From the NCBI RefSeq assembly GCF_041227145.1, contig NZ_JBGFSP010000003.1, positions 2,046,001 through 2,110,000 of the forward strand: a stretch of 64,000 nucleotides of DNA. The letters run 5' to 3'. Numbering within the stretch: the stretch's first letter is position 1; every line of letters starts with the position of its first letter. Below, piece by piece: positions 8,523 through 17,758 of this stretch. The notes under the pieces are model-generated. The model had not been told where the DNA came from, did no database searches, and saw only the letters and a list, made by a program, of their open reading frames with translations. Position numbers and translations under genes: made by a program. This stretch comes from Bacteroides sp. AN502(2024). Its GTDB lineage: Bacteria; Bacteroidota; Bacteroidia; Bacteroidales; Bacteroidaceae.

Positions 8523-9650
8523 ATGAAGAAGAAACATTTTATGGCAATCGTATTGTGTCTGTCATTGCTGACTGCCTGCAAACAAGATCCGGACGGAACC
8601 AAAAGAGAGGAATCGTATCCGTTACTGACATTGAAACCTGAAAACAGGGAACTGACGGTAAAATATTCTGCCGTCATTGAAGGAAGGCAAGACGTAGAAG
8701 TGCGTCCGCAGGTATCGGGCACAATTACACGGGTATGTGTAGAGGAAGGAGCATGTGTTCACAAAGGACAGGTGTTGTTTATCATTGACCAAGTGCCTTA
8801 TCATGCCGCCTTGCAGAAAGCCGAGGCATCTGTTGCCTCAGCTGAAGCGAACGAGGCAATTGCCAGACAGACATTGGAAGGTAAAGAGACTTTGTATCGA
8901 GACAAGGTGATATCCGACTTTGAATTGCGCACAGCGCAGAACAATTATAAAAGTGCTCGGGCTGCACTCAGACAAGCACAGGCTGAACGGACGGAAGCCG
9001 CAAACAACCTCTCTTACACGGAAGTGAAAAGTCCGGTGGACGGATATGCGGGTATGACTTCCTATCGCATCGGAGCATTGGTCGGTCCGACAATGACTAA
9101 ACCGCTGATTACCGTATCGGACAATTCGGAGATGTATGCCTATTTCTCTATGACAGAGAAACAAATGTTGAATCTGACGGCGCAGCATGGCTCACTGGAC
9201 AAGGCACTTGCTGCTTTCCCGGAGGTGTCATTGGTGCTTAACGACGGAAGCACTTACGAATGTAAGGGAAAAGTCGATGTAATCAGCGGCATCATCGACA
9301 AAACAACAGGAAGCATCGGTACCCGGGCCTCTTTCCCCAATCCCGGCAAACGGTTGATGAGTGGCGGTACGGTAAACGTGTCAATTCCTTATCGGAAAGA
9401 GAATTGTATTGTCATTCCGCAGGGAGCAACCTACGAGATACAGAATCGCATCTTTGCCTACAAAGTAGTAGATGGGAAAGCCGTATCGACCGCTATACAA
9501 GTATTTGAAATCAACGACGGGCGGGAGTATATCGTGGAGAGCGGTTTGCAAACCGGAGACGTCATCGTCGCCGAAGGTGCCGGACTGCTGAAAGAAGGAA
9601 TAGTAGTGACAGCTGCCAATAACAACACCAAACAAGGAAAGGGGGAATAA
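8523..9650 (+). CDS. RND efflux periplasmic adaptor (membrane fusion) lipoprotein
   Basis: Protein of 375 residues counted from ATG 8523, which gives a lipoprotein signal (CLSLLTAC); the longer frame from 8469 would overlap the promoter. It shows the AcrA/MexA layout: barrel-sandwich half GRQDVEVRPQVSGTITRV, a coiled-coil hairpin rich in Ala and Gln (about 85-160), the second lipoyl half SPVDGYAGMTSYRIGALVG, then beta-barrel and membrane-proximal domains. It links the inner-membrane pump to the outer-membrane channel. The pump gene follows after 4 bases. Confidence 0.93.
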   Translation: MKKKHFMAIVLCLSLLTACKQDPDGTKREESYPLLTLKPENRELTVKYSAVIEGRQDVEVRPQVSGTITRVCVEEGACVHKGQVLFIIDQVPYHAALQKAEASVASAEANEAIARQTLEGKETLYRDKVISDFELRTAQNNYKSARAALRQAQAERTEAANNLSYTEVKSPVDGYAGMTSYRIGALVGPTMTKPLITVSDNSEMYAYFSMTEKQMLNLTAQHGSLDKALAAFPEVSLVLNDGSTYECKGKVDVISGIIDKTTGSIGTRASFPNPGKRLMSGGTVNVSIPYRKENCIVIPQGATYEIQNRIFAYKVVDGKAVSTAIQVFEINDGREYIVESGLQTGDVIVAEGAGLLKEGIVVTAANNNTKQGKGE

Positions 9651-9654
9651 GATT

Positions 9655-12600
9655 ATGAGACTGCAACATTTCATCGACCGTCCCATTCTCTCTATCGTTA
9701 TCTCGGTGGTTATCGTCGTGGCGGGATTGATCGGACTTTACGCCCTTTCCGTCGAGCAGTATCCGGACATTGCCCCGCCTACTATCCGTGTGTCCACCAC
9801 TTACAGCGGAGCAAATGCCGAAACGGTGCAGAAAAGTGTTATTGTTCCGTTGGAAGAGGCCATCAATGGAGTGGAAAACATGACCTATATGACCTCTACC
9901 GCCAGCAATACAGGCAGTGCCGAGATTACGGTTTATTTCAAGCAGGGCAGCGATCCAGACATGGCTGCCGTGAATGTACAAAATAAGGTTTCTACAGCCA
10001 CCTCTCTTTTACCTGCCGAAGTGACGAAGGTGGGCGTGACCACCATGAAGCGTCAAAGCAGTATGCTGAAAATCTTCGGACTTTACAGCCCGAACGGAAC
10101 GTATGACGAGACCTTCCTGTCCAATTATCTGACCATCAACGTAAAGCCTCAGTTGCAACGCATTTCCGGCATCGGAGAGGTAAACATAATGGGCGGTGAC
10201 TATGCCATGCGTATTTGGCTGAAACCCGATGTGATGGCGCAATACGGACTGATACCTGCCGATGTGGAATCCGCACTGTCCAGCCAAAACATCGAAGCCT
10301 CCGCCGGCTCTGTCGGTGAGGATTCCAAGAACGTTTATCAATACACGCTGAAATACCGTGGAAGATTGGAAACGGAACAGGAGTTCGAGGAAATGGTCAT
10401 CAAAGCGACCGATGACGGCCGGATACTCCGCCTGAAAGACATCGCCACAGTGGAACTTGGCGCACAGAGTTATACTTATACGGGGACGGTCAATGCGGCA
10501 CCGGGAACTTGCTGCATGATTAACCAGACCGCAGGAACGAATGCCAATGAAATCATCACGCAGATCGACAGATATTTGAATGAACTCCGGGAAACGCTTC
10601 CCGAAGACATTGAGATAGCAGACTTGATGAACACTAAGAACTTTCTCGATGCTTCCATTGATGAAGTGATCAAAACATTGTTGGAAGCTATCATACTGGT
10701 TGTATTGGTTGTTTATTTCTTCTTGCAGAATCCACGTTCCACGCTTATCCCGACAATAAGCATTTTAGTTTCTTTGGTTGGAACATTTGCTATCCTTTAT
10801 GTGGGCGGATTCAGCATCAATCTGCTGACACTTTTTGCCTTGGTACTTGCCATCGGTACGATTGTGGATGATGCCATCATCGTAGTGGAGGCGGTACAGG
10901 CGCGTTTCGATGAAGGCTACCGCTCATCATACCGGGCTTCCGTCGATGCAATGAACGGCATTACTTCAGCCATTGTCACCTCAACGCTGGTCTTCATGGC
11001 TGTATTTGTTCCGGTATCGTTCATGGGAGGGACATCGGGTGTGTTCTATACGCAGTTCGGAATTACGATGGCGGCTGCCGTGGGAATTTCAGCCATCAAT
11101 GCACTGACCCTTTCTCCCGCCCTTTGTGCGCTGATATTGCGACCAAACGAGGTACTTACAGAGGGCAAACGCCCGGAATTCTCCACTCGTTTCCGCATGG
11201 CTTTCGATTCATCTTTTCGACGTATTGTATCGAAATACAAAGCAGGTGTGAAATTTATCATTAGGCGGAAATGGCTGGCATGGGCTTCATTGGGGTGCGC
11301 TGTTGTGTCGCTTTTTTACATGATGAATGCGACAAAGACAGGGCTCGTTCCGTCGGAAGACACCGGTTCCATCTTTGTCAGCCTCGATGCGCCTGCCGGC
11401 AGCACGCTGGCAGAGACGGCCGGGATTATGAGCAAGGTGGAAAAAGAGTTGAAAGAGATTCCACAGATAGACAATTTCACCAATATCGCAGGCTTCGGGA
11501 TGGGTTCCGGCAATGGATCTTCCCACGGAATGTTCATCATCAAATTGAAACATTGGGATGAGCGACGGGATGCAGAAAGCAGTGTAAATGCCATCAGCAA
11601 CGAAATCTATCGCCGCACGGCACACATCAAGAATGCCAATATTTTCGTATTTTCACCACCCATGATTGCAGGCTACGGCACGGGCAACAACTTCGAGGTC
11701 TATCTGCAAGACCGTTCCGGCAAGGGGATCGAAGCGCTGAACAAGGTAACCGGCGATTTCTTGGTGGAACTCAACAAACGTCCGGAGGTACAGATGGCTT
11801 ACACGTCGTTCAGTGCCAACTTTCCGCAATACCGCATCGACATCGACGAGGCGCAGTGTCTGCGCGCAGGGACAACCACAAGCGAGGTGCTCGATGTCCT
11901 TTCCGGCTATTTAGGCAGTGTGTATGCTTCCAATTTCAACCGCTTCACCAAACTCTACCGTGTCATCCTTCAAGCCCCGTCGGACAGTCGCAGCAGTGTG
12001 CAGTCACTGGACAATATTTTTGTACGAACCAAAGGCGGCATGACACCTGTCAGCCAATTCGCCAGACTGACCAAGACATACGGGGCGGAATCCTTATCCC
12101 GCTTCAATATGTTTTCTTCCATCAATGTGTCGGGAATGCCTGCCGACGGTTACAGTTCGGGCGATGTCATCAATGCCATTGCAGAAGTGGCGAGACAAAC
12201 ACTTCCCACAGGCTACGGTTATGAATTTTCCGGCATGACCCGAGAGGAGGAACAGATGGCAAACTCCCACGATACGGTCATCATATACGGGGTCTGCATC
12301 CTGTTCATCTACCTGATACTTTGCGCACTTTACGAAAGCCTGTTTATCCCGATGGCAGTCATCCTCTCCGTACCGTTCGGTCTTATGGGCAGCTTCCTCT
12401 TCGCCCGTATCTGGGGAGTGGAGAACAATATTTATCTGCAAACGGGGCTGATTATGCTTATCGGTCTGCTGTCCAAGACTGCCATCCTGCTGACCGAATA
12501 TGCCTCGGAGCGGCGCAAGGCAGGGCTGTCGCTCACACAGGCGGCTATGGCGGCTGCCGGTATCCGTCTGCGGCCTATCCTTATGACGGCACTCACGATG

Positions 12601-12798
12601 ATATTCGGCCTGCTGCCGCTGATGTTCGCATCGGGGGTAGGAGCCAACGGGAATGTGTCACTCGGCGTGGGAGCCGTAGGCGGTATGCTGATAGGAACCG
12701 TTGCGCTGTTGTTTGTAACGCCCGCCTTCTTCATCACTTTCCAGTGGATGGAAGAGCGGGTAATGGGTAACCGTAAAAAAGAAAGGGAAAACGCATGA
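9655..12798 (+). CDS. RND (HAE1-type) efflux pump, inner-membrane transporter
   Basis: Protein of 1047 residues, standard for AcrB/MexB. The N-terminus RPILSIVISVVIVVAGLIGLYALSVEQYPDIAPPTI is diagnostic. The proton-relay aspartates D405 and D406 (GTIVDDAIIVVEA) and lysine K941 (LLSKTAILLTEYASE) are present. Two large periplasmic loops and twelve membrane segments fit the family. It exports hydrophobic drugs or similar compounds by proton antiport. The last four bases (ATGA) overlap the start of the outer-membrane factor gene. Confidence 0.96.
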   Translation: MRLQHFIDRPILSIVISVVIVVAGLIGLYALSVEQYPDIAPPTIRVSTTYSGANAETVQKSVIVPLEEAINGVENMTYMTSTASNTGSAEITVYFKQGSDPDMAAVNVQNKVSTATSLLPAEVTKVGVTTMKRQSSMLKIFGLYSPNGTYDETFLSNYLTINVKPQLQRISGIGEVNIMGGDYAMRIWLKPDVMAQYGLIPADVESALSSQNIEASAGSVGEDSKNVYQYTLKYRGRLETEQEFEEMVIKATDDGRILRLKDIATVELGAQSYTYTGTVNAAPGTCCMINQTAGTNANEIITQIDRYLNELRETLPEDIEIADLMNTKNFLDASIDEVIKTLLEAIILVVLVVYFFLQNPRSTLIPTISILVSLVGTFAILYVGGFSINLLTLFALVLAIGTIVDDAIIVVEAVQARFDEGYRSSYRASVDAMNGITSAIVTSTLVFMAVFVPVSFMGGTSGVFYTQFGITMAAAVGISAINALTLSPALCALILRPNEVLTEGKRPEFSTRFRMAFDSSFRRIVSKYKAGVKFIIRRKWLAWASLGCAVVSLFYMMNATKTGLVPSEDTGSIFVSLDAPAGSTLAETAGIMSKVEKELKEIPQIDNFTNIAGFGMGSGNGSSHGMFIIKLKHWDERRDAESSVNAISNEIYRRTAHIKNANIFVFSPPMIAGYGTGNNFEVYLQDRSGKGIEALNKVTGDFLVELNKRPEVQMAYTSFSANFPQYRIDIDEAQCLRAGTTTSEVLDVLSGYLGSVYASNFNRFTKLYRVILQAPSDSRSSVQSLDNIFVRTKGGMTPVSQFARLTKTYGAESLSRFNMFSSINVSGMPADGYSSGDVINAIAEVARQTLPTGYGYEFSGMTREEEQMANSHDTVIIYGVCILFIYLILCALYESLFIPMAVILSVPFGLMGSFLFARIWGVENNIYLQTGLIMLIGLLSKTAILLTEYASERRKAGLSLTQAAMAAAGIRLRPILMTALTMIFGLLPLMFASGVGANGNVSLGVGAVGGMLIGTVALLFVTPAFFITFQWMEERVMGNRKKERENA

Positions 12799-14162
12799 AA
12801 CGAATCATATATGGCATCATCTGTATCGCGATGTTAAGCGGTTGTTCCGTCTATCGCAATTACCGGCGTCCGCAGGACTTGCCGACCGAGGACCTCTATC
12901 GTGACGTACAGGAAGCATCGGCAGACACTGCATCTTTGGGCAATCTCTCGTGGCAGGAAGTGTTCCGGGACACACTGTTGCAGCACCTGATTAATTATGG
13001 GTTGGAAAACAATACCGACATACAGGTGGCACTATTGCGTGTGGACCAGGCAAAGGCGCAACTGAAAGCTGCCAAGCTTGCCTTTCTCCCCTCGCTTGCC
13101 TTCTCCCCGCAAGGCGCACTGAACAGCATTGATGGAGGAAAGGCCGCAAAGACATACGAACTGCCCATAGAGGCAAGTTGGGAAATCGACCTTTTCGGAA
13201 AGTTACGCAATGCCAAGAAAGGGGCGCAAGCCGGTTTGCTCGGACAGGAAGCCTACCGTCGGGCAGTGCAATCCGCATTGATAGCCGGCATAGCCAACAG
13301 CTATTATACCCTGCTGATGCTTGACGAACAGATTGCCATCAGTGCCTCGACGCTCGACCTCTGGAAAGAACAGGTGCGCACCATGGAATCCAAGCTGAAA
13401 GTCGGGGAAGAAACGGAAAATGCCGTCACCTCGGCACGGGCGGGTTTCTATGAACTGGAAGTGACGTACAACGACCTTCTGCGTCAGATGCGGGAGACGG
13501 AAAATGCGCTTTGTACCTTATTGGGCATGACTTCGCGCCCCATCGAGCGTGGTGTCTTGGGTGAACAAACCTTGCCCGAGAACCTGAATGCCGGAATCCC
13601 TTTGCGCCTGCTGTCCCGTCGCCCCGATGTGATACAAGCGGAAATGGCCTTGGCAAATGCCTATTATACGACGAATCAAGCCCGTGCGGCATTTTATCCC
13701 GCTCTCACCCTGTCGGGCAGTGTCGGCTGGACCAATTCTTTAGGGCAAGTGATTACCAACCCCGGCGGCTGGATAGCCTCGGCACTCGCCTCGCTGGCGC
13801 AACCCCTCTTCAACCGGGGCAAACTGGCATCCAACCTGCGCGTGTCCAAGGACGAGGAACAGATTGCCTTGCTCGACTACAAGCAAGCCCTGCTCGATGC
13901 GGGACAGGAGGTGAACGACGCACTCTATGCCGCCGAAGCCGCCCGACGCAACCTGAACAGCCATCGCAAGCAATGCGACGAACTGGAGCGCACGGTGCAG
14001 ACCTCGGAAGCTCTTTACCGCACCGGCAACACCACCTACCTTGAACTGCTCACAGCCCGGCAGTCGTTGCTCAACGCCCGGATGAATGTGGTGGCAGACA
14101 CTTTCACCCGGTTGCAGGCGGTTATCAGTCTGTACAATGCTTTGGGCGGAGGTGCGGAATAG
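12795..14162 (+). CDS. TolC-like outer-membrane efflux lipoprotein (NodT family)
   Basis: Protein of 455 residues with a lipoprotein signal (IAMLSGCSVYRNYRRP). It has the duplicated TolC helical pattern, with LGNLSWQEVFRDTLLQHLINYGLENNTD at the start and SRRPDVIQAEMALANAYYTTNQARAAFYP in the middle, both classic for the NodT branch. It forms the outer-membrane exit of the tripartite pump. GC content here is visibly higher than at the beginning of the operon. Confidence 0.94.
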   Translation: MKRIIYGIICIAMLSGCSVYRNYRRPQDLPTEDLYRDVQEASADTASLGNLSWQEVFRDTLLQHLINYGLENNTDIQVALLRVDQAKAQLKAAKLAFLPSLAFSPQGALNSIDGGKAAKTYELPIEASWEIDLFGKLRNAKKGAQAGLLGQEAYRRAVQSALIAGIANSYYTLLMLDEQIAISASTLDLWKEQVRTMESKLKVGEETENAVTSARAGFYELEVTYNDLLRQMRETENALCTLLGMTSRPIERGVLGEQTLPENLNAGIPLRLLSRRPDVIQAEMALANAYYTTNQARAAFYPALTLSGSVGWTNSLGQVITNPGGWIASALASLAQPLFNRGKLASNLRVSKDEEQIALLDYKQALLDAGQEVNDALYAAEAARRNLNSHRKQCDELERTVQTSEALYRTGNTTYLELLTARQSLLNARMNVVADTFTRLQAVISLYNALGGGAE

Positions 14163-14655
14163 CTACGAGGATGATGAGCAGATTTTAGCATATCGGTCGG
14201 TTATGCTTCAACAAAACGCCCGTCGAGCCCTTCAACCGAAGGCAAAACAGGCAAGAAACGTGGTTTCCTGCCTCGCCCGGCAGTCAGACAAGCCGGAATC
14301 GCCCTTCACAAGCCCCGCCTGCTGCTCCGGCAAAGAAGAAACACGGTATTTTGTGCGAATTCGTTCAAAAAGAGGCGATAATCGGCCGATGATGGTTATA
14401 TCCGCCCATGAAATACGTCGGATACCTTGTTTCCTGCTTCTTTTCGAACGGAAACAGGCTAAAAACAGCGCCCTCCAGCTTGTTTCACCGGGAAAACAAC
14501 CTGGAAACGCCGTATCTTGCCGCCCCGCCCCGCAGGGCAACGCCCTGAAACAAGCCTTCTTTTGCTTTTGAATCTCATGCGCTTTTAAATGGAAAGAACC
14601 GTGTGCGCTATGCTCTATTTTGCAATTCTGCTATCTGTTTATTTTATATTTATTG
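14163..14655. other. GC-rich hairpin-rich spacer after efflux operon
   Basis: No believable gene; the 161-codon frame across it overlaps the end of the outer-membrane factor gene and has no family character. It holds several inverted repeats: GGCAAGAAAC/GTTTCCTGCC at 14250-14272 (one mismatch), and CAGGGC-AAC-GCCCTG at 14533-14547, followed by a pyrimidine-rich tract that may end the operon. The motif GTTTC/GAAAC recurs in both directions. Confidence 0.45.
14533..14570 (+). terminator. Possible terminator of efflux operon
   Basis: The hairpin CAGGGC-AAC-GCCCTG is followed, after a short A-rich gap, by TTCTTTTGCTTTTG. The T tract is interrupted, so efficiency is uncertain. Confidence 0.35.
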
Positions 14656-14663
14656 TATCTTTG
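14656..14663 (+). promoter_or_regulatory. -7 promoter element of SDR/PAP2 operon
   Basis: TATCTTTG is a perfect consensus match, 40 bases before the ATG at 14704. Confidence 0.65.
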
Positions 14664-14703
14664 TGGCATCATATTTTTCAATTAATATGGCTAGGAAGTT
14701 ATC

Positions 14704-15711
14704 ATGGAGAGTGTTTTAATTACAGGCGCAAGCGGCTTTATAGGGAGTTTCATTGTGGAGGAAGCGTTGAAACGAAAATTGGGTGTGTGGGCCGGGATTC
14801 GTTCCACAAGTAGCAAACGGTATTTGAAGGACCAGAAAATTCACTTTCTGGAGTTGGACTTTGCACATCCCGATAAACTTCGTGCACAACTCTCCGGGCA
14901 TAAAGGAACTTACAGTAAGTTTGATTATATCATCCATTGCGCTGGTGTGACAAAGTGTTCTGATAAAAAGACCTTTGATGATGTGAATTATCTTCAGACT
15001 AAATATTTTATAGACACGCTGAAAGAACTGAATATGGTTCCGAAGCAGTTTATCTATATCAGTACATTGAGCGTATTCGGACCTGTACGTGAGAAGGATT
15101 ATACTCCGATAAGCGGAGAAGATGCTCCGATGCCTAATACAGCCTATGGATTGAGTAAATGGAAAGCGGAATTATATATTCAGAGTATTCCCGGTTTTCC
15201 TTATGTCATTTATCGTCCTACAGGCGTCTATGGTCCCCGCGAATCAGACTATTTCCTGATGGCCAAGTCCATTCAGAAGCATGTTGACTTTTCGGTAGGT
15301 TTCCGACGTCAGGACTTGACTTTTGTTTATGTGAAAGACATTGTGCAGGCGATTTTTCTGGGGATGGAGAAAAAAGTCGTTCAAAAGGCGTATTTCCTGA
15401 GTGATGGGAAAGTCTATAAAAGTCGTGCCTTTTCGGATCTGATACAAAAAGAATTGGGTAACCCGTTTGTTCTTCACTTGAAATGTCCATTAATTGTTCT
15501 AAAAGTTATATCTTTGTTGGCCGAATTCATTGCTACACGTTCCGGGAGGAGCAGTACCCTGAATTCGGATAAGTATAAGATAATGAAACAACGCAACTGG
15601 CAATGTGATATAAGCCCGACAATGAATGAACTGGGGTATGTACCCGAATATGATTTGGAAAAAGGAGTTCGGGAAACCATTGCCTGGTATAAAAATGAAG
15701 GATGGCTTTAG
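14704..15711 (+). CDS. NAD-dependent epimerase/dehydratase (extended SDR)
   Basis: Protein of 335 residues. The N-terminal Rossmann motif is GASGFIG (7-13) and the active-site pair AYGLSKWK gives YxxxK. The central YRPTGVYGPRESDYF matches the extended SDR family (UDP-sugar epimerases, 3-beta-HSD-like or dihydroflavonol-reductase-like enzymes). Its ten-base overlap with the PAP2 gene suggests a shared role, perhaps in lipid or cell-envelope glycolipid synthesis. The substrate is not predictable from sequence. Confidence 0.85.
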   Translation: MESVLITGASGFIGSFIVEEALKRKLGVWAGIRSTSSKRYLKDQKIHFLELDFAHPDKLRAQLSGHKGTYSKFDYIIHCAGVTKCSDKKTFDDVNYLQTKYFIDTLKELNMVPKQFIYISTLSVFGPVREKDYTPISGEDAPMPNTAYGLSKWKAELYIQSIPGFPYVIYRPTGVYGPRESDYFLMAKSIQKHVDFSVGFRRQDLTFVYVKDIVQAIFLGMEKKVVQKAYFLSDGKVYKSRAFSDLIQKELGNPFVLHLKCPLIVLKVISLLAEFIATRSGRSSTLNSDKYKIMKQRNWQCDISPTMNELGYVPEYDLEKGVRETIAWYKNEGWL

Positions 15712-16667
15712 ACTTATTTAAGCGCATAGAAACCCGGAGAGGGTTGTTTGCTGTGGAAAAGATTACATTGATTTATAATCTGTTGACTTCCATATTGATT
15801 CTGTTCCTGTTTCAGCGGATGGATCATCCATGGCGCATGTTGTTGGATAGGGCTATGATCGCGGCTATGACTTTTTTATTGATGTATCTTTATCGTCTTG
15901 CTCCCTGTAAGTTTTCGGCGTTTGTGCGTATTGTCATTCAGATGAGTCTGTTGTCTTACTGGTATCCGGATACTTTCGAGTTCAATCGTTTCTTTCCGAA
16001 TTTAGATCATGTATTTGCAATTACCGAACAGTTTATTTTCAATGGTCAACCTGCTATTTGGTTCTGTCATACGTTTCCACATCTTATAGTCAGTGAGGCA
16101 TTCAATATGGGATATTTCTTTTATTATCCGATGATACTGATTGTGGCTCTATTTTATTTCATATATAAGTTTGAGTGGTTCGAAAAGATGTCTTTTGTGC
16201 TTGTCACATCTTTCTTTATTTACTATCTGATTTATATATTCGTTCCTGTTGCAGGGCCTCAATTTTATTTTCCTGCCATTGGTATTGATAATGTATCTAA
16301 AGGTATTTTTCCTGCTATCGGTGATTATTTCAATCATCATCAGGAGTTGCTTCCCGGGCCGGGCTATCAGCACGGATTCTTTTATAGCTTGGTGGAAGGT
16401 TCACAGCAAGTAGGCGAACGTCCTACGGCGGCATTCCCCAGTTCGCACGTTGGTATTTCTACTATTTTGATGATTATGGCATGGCGTGGCAGTAAGAAAT
16501 TGTTTGCTTGTCTTATACCTTTCTATATGTTGCTTTGCGGGGCTACCGTATATATTCAGGCACATTATGTGATTGATGCCATTGTCGGTTTCTTCTCTGC
16601 ATTCCTGTTGTATGTAGTCGTAACCTGGATGTTCAAGAAGTGGTTTGCGCAGCCGATGTTTGAATAG
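15702..16667 (+). CDS. PAP2-family membrane phosphatase/transferase
   Basis: Protein of 321 residues with about six membrane helices. The PAP2 motifs are RPTAAFPSSHVGIS (the PSSH histidine) and AHYVIDAIVG (H-x3-D), while the first KxxxxxxRP motif is reduced to GERP. This is more like the PAP2_3/inositol-phosphorylceramide-synthase branch than undecaprenyl-PP phosphatases. Bacteroides make sphingolipids and inositol lipids, so transfer of a phospho-head group is a reasonable but unproven role. Its 3' end overlaps the convergent dus gene by 35 bases. Confidence 0.8.
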   Translation: MALDLFKRIETRRGLFAVEKITLIYNLLTSILILFLFQRMDHPWRMLLDRAMIAAMTFLLMYLYRLAPCKFSAFVRIVIQMSLLSYWYPDTFEFNRFFPNLDHVFAITEQFIFNGQPAIWFCHTFPHLIVSEAFNMGYFFYYPMILIVALFYFIYKFEWFEKMSFVLVTSFFIYYLIYIFVPVAGPQFYFPAIGIDNVSKGIFPAIGDYFNHHQELLPGPGYQHGFFYSLVEGSQQVGERPTAAFPSSHVGISTILMIMAWRGSKKLFACLIPFYMLLCGATVYIQAHYVIDAIVGFFSAFLLYVVVTWMFKKWFAQPMFE

Positions 16668-17634
16668 CCGGTATGTCATCAAATATCCGGAAAAGCTCTT
16701 CTTTTGTTTCTGCCCGTAACATAGCAATACGGGTGTTGCGGAAGTTCGGGATTCCCTTGAATAGTGGGCTTGCGGCCAAATGACGGCGTACATGCAAAAT
16801 ACCTCTGCGCTCATCGAGCAGATTGACGCTGTCTATCACTTCCTGTCGAAGCACTTCCATACACCATTCAAAATTAAGTGTCGGTAATTCTTCACCTGTT
16901 TCCAGATAGTGTTTTATTTCCTTGAATATCCATGGACGACCGAAACTGGCGCGACCGATCATTACAGCATCTACTCCATAACGGTCGAAACACTCTTTGC
17001 AGCGTTGAGGGCTCGTTACGTCTCCATTACCGATAATGGGAATATGCATTCTCGGATTATTCTTCACTTCACCTATGAGTGTCCAATCCGCTTCTCCGGT
17101 ATACATTTGTGCGCGGGTACGACCATGTATAGTCAATGCAGCGATGCCACAATCTTGCAACTGTTCCGCTAATTCTACAATCACTTTATTGTTTGCATCC
17201 CATCCCAAACGAGTCTTCACTGTTACAGGTATTCTCACTGCATCTACTACAGCGCGGGTAATCTCCAGCATCTTGGGGATATTCTGTAACATACCCGCTC
17301 CTGCTCCTTTTCCGGCTACTCTTTTTACCGGGCATCCGAAATTGATATCCAGAATATCAGGTTGTGCCTGTTCCACAATTTTGGCAGCTTCCACCATCGT
17401 TTCCGTATCTTTCCCGTATATCTGGATGGCAACAGGGCGTTCGGCATTACTGATACTTAGTTTCTGAGCGGTCTTGCTGACAGCACGAATCAGTGCGTCG
17501 CTTGATACAAACTCAGTGTATACCATATCTGCCCCGAATTTCTTGCACATCAGGCGGAAAGCCGGATCAGTCACATCCTCCATGGGAGCAAGAAAGATGG
17601 GATATCTGCCCAGATCTATTTGGCCTATCTTCAT
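16633..17634 (-). CDS. dus: tRNA-dihydrouridine synthase
   Basis: Protein of 333 residues. This FMN enzyme reduces uridines in the tRNA D-loop. It shows APMEDVTDPAFR near the N-terminus, DINFGCPVKRVAGKGAGAGML with the catalytic cysteine, HGRTRAQMYTGEADW, and GNGDVTSPQRC. The DusB subgroup is the best guess. Its 3' end overlaps the convergent PAP2 gene, and the last ~12 residues are encoded within the overlap. Confidence 0.93.
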   Translation of the reverse strand: MKIGQIDLGRYPIFLAPMEDVTDPAFRLMCKKFGADMVYTEFVSSDALIRAVSKTAQKLSISNAERPVAIQIYGKDTETMVEAAKIVEQAQPDILDINFGCPVKRVAGKGAGAGMLQNIPKMLEITRAVVDAVRIPVTVKTRLGWDANNKVIVELAEQLQDCGIAALTIHGRTRAQMYTGEADWTLIGEVKNNPRMHIPIIGNGDVTSPQRCKECFDRYGVDAVMIGRASFGRPWIFKEIKHYLETGEELPTLNFEWCMEVLRQEVIDSVNLLDERRGILHVRRHLAASPLFKGIPNFRNTRIAMLRAETKEELFRIFDDIPAIQTSAAQTTS

Positions 17635-17687
17635 ATATCAATCTGATATTTACTGTTTATGATTGAAGTAACTTCTTGTTTTCGCTG

Positions 17688-17695
17688 CAAAAATA
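17688..17695 (-). promoter_or_regulatory. -7 promoter element of dus
   Basis: On the minus strand this reads TATTTTTG, fitting TAnnTTTG, 53 bases before the dus ATG. It is back to back with the promoter of the U32 gene. Confidence 0.5.
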
Positions 17696-17707
17696 CGGAA
17701 AAAAGCC

Positions 17708-17715
17708 TATCTTTG
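17708..17715 (+). promoter_or_regulatory. -7 promoter element of U32 gene
   Basis: TATCTTTG, a perfect match, 44 bases before the ATG at 17759; divergent from the dus promoter. Confidence 0.65.
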
Positions 17716-17758
17716 TACGCATTCATTTGCTTAACTGATACAAATAAGTATATATTCT

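Noticed and set aside
14086..14571. 161-codon ORF after the efflux operon
   Set aside because: Overlaps the outer-membrane factor gene in another frame and the rest lies over inverted repeats; composition not protein-like.
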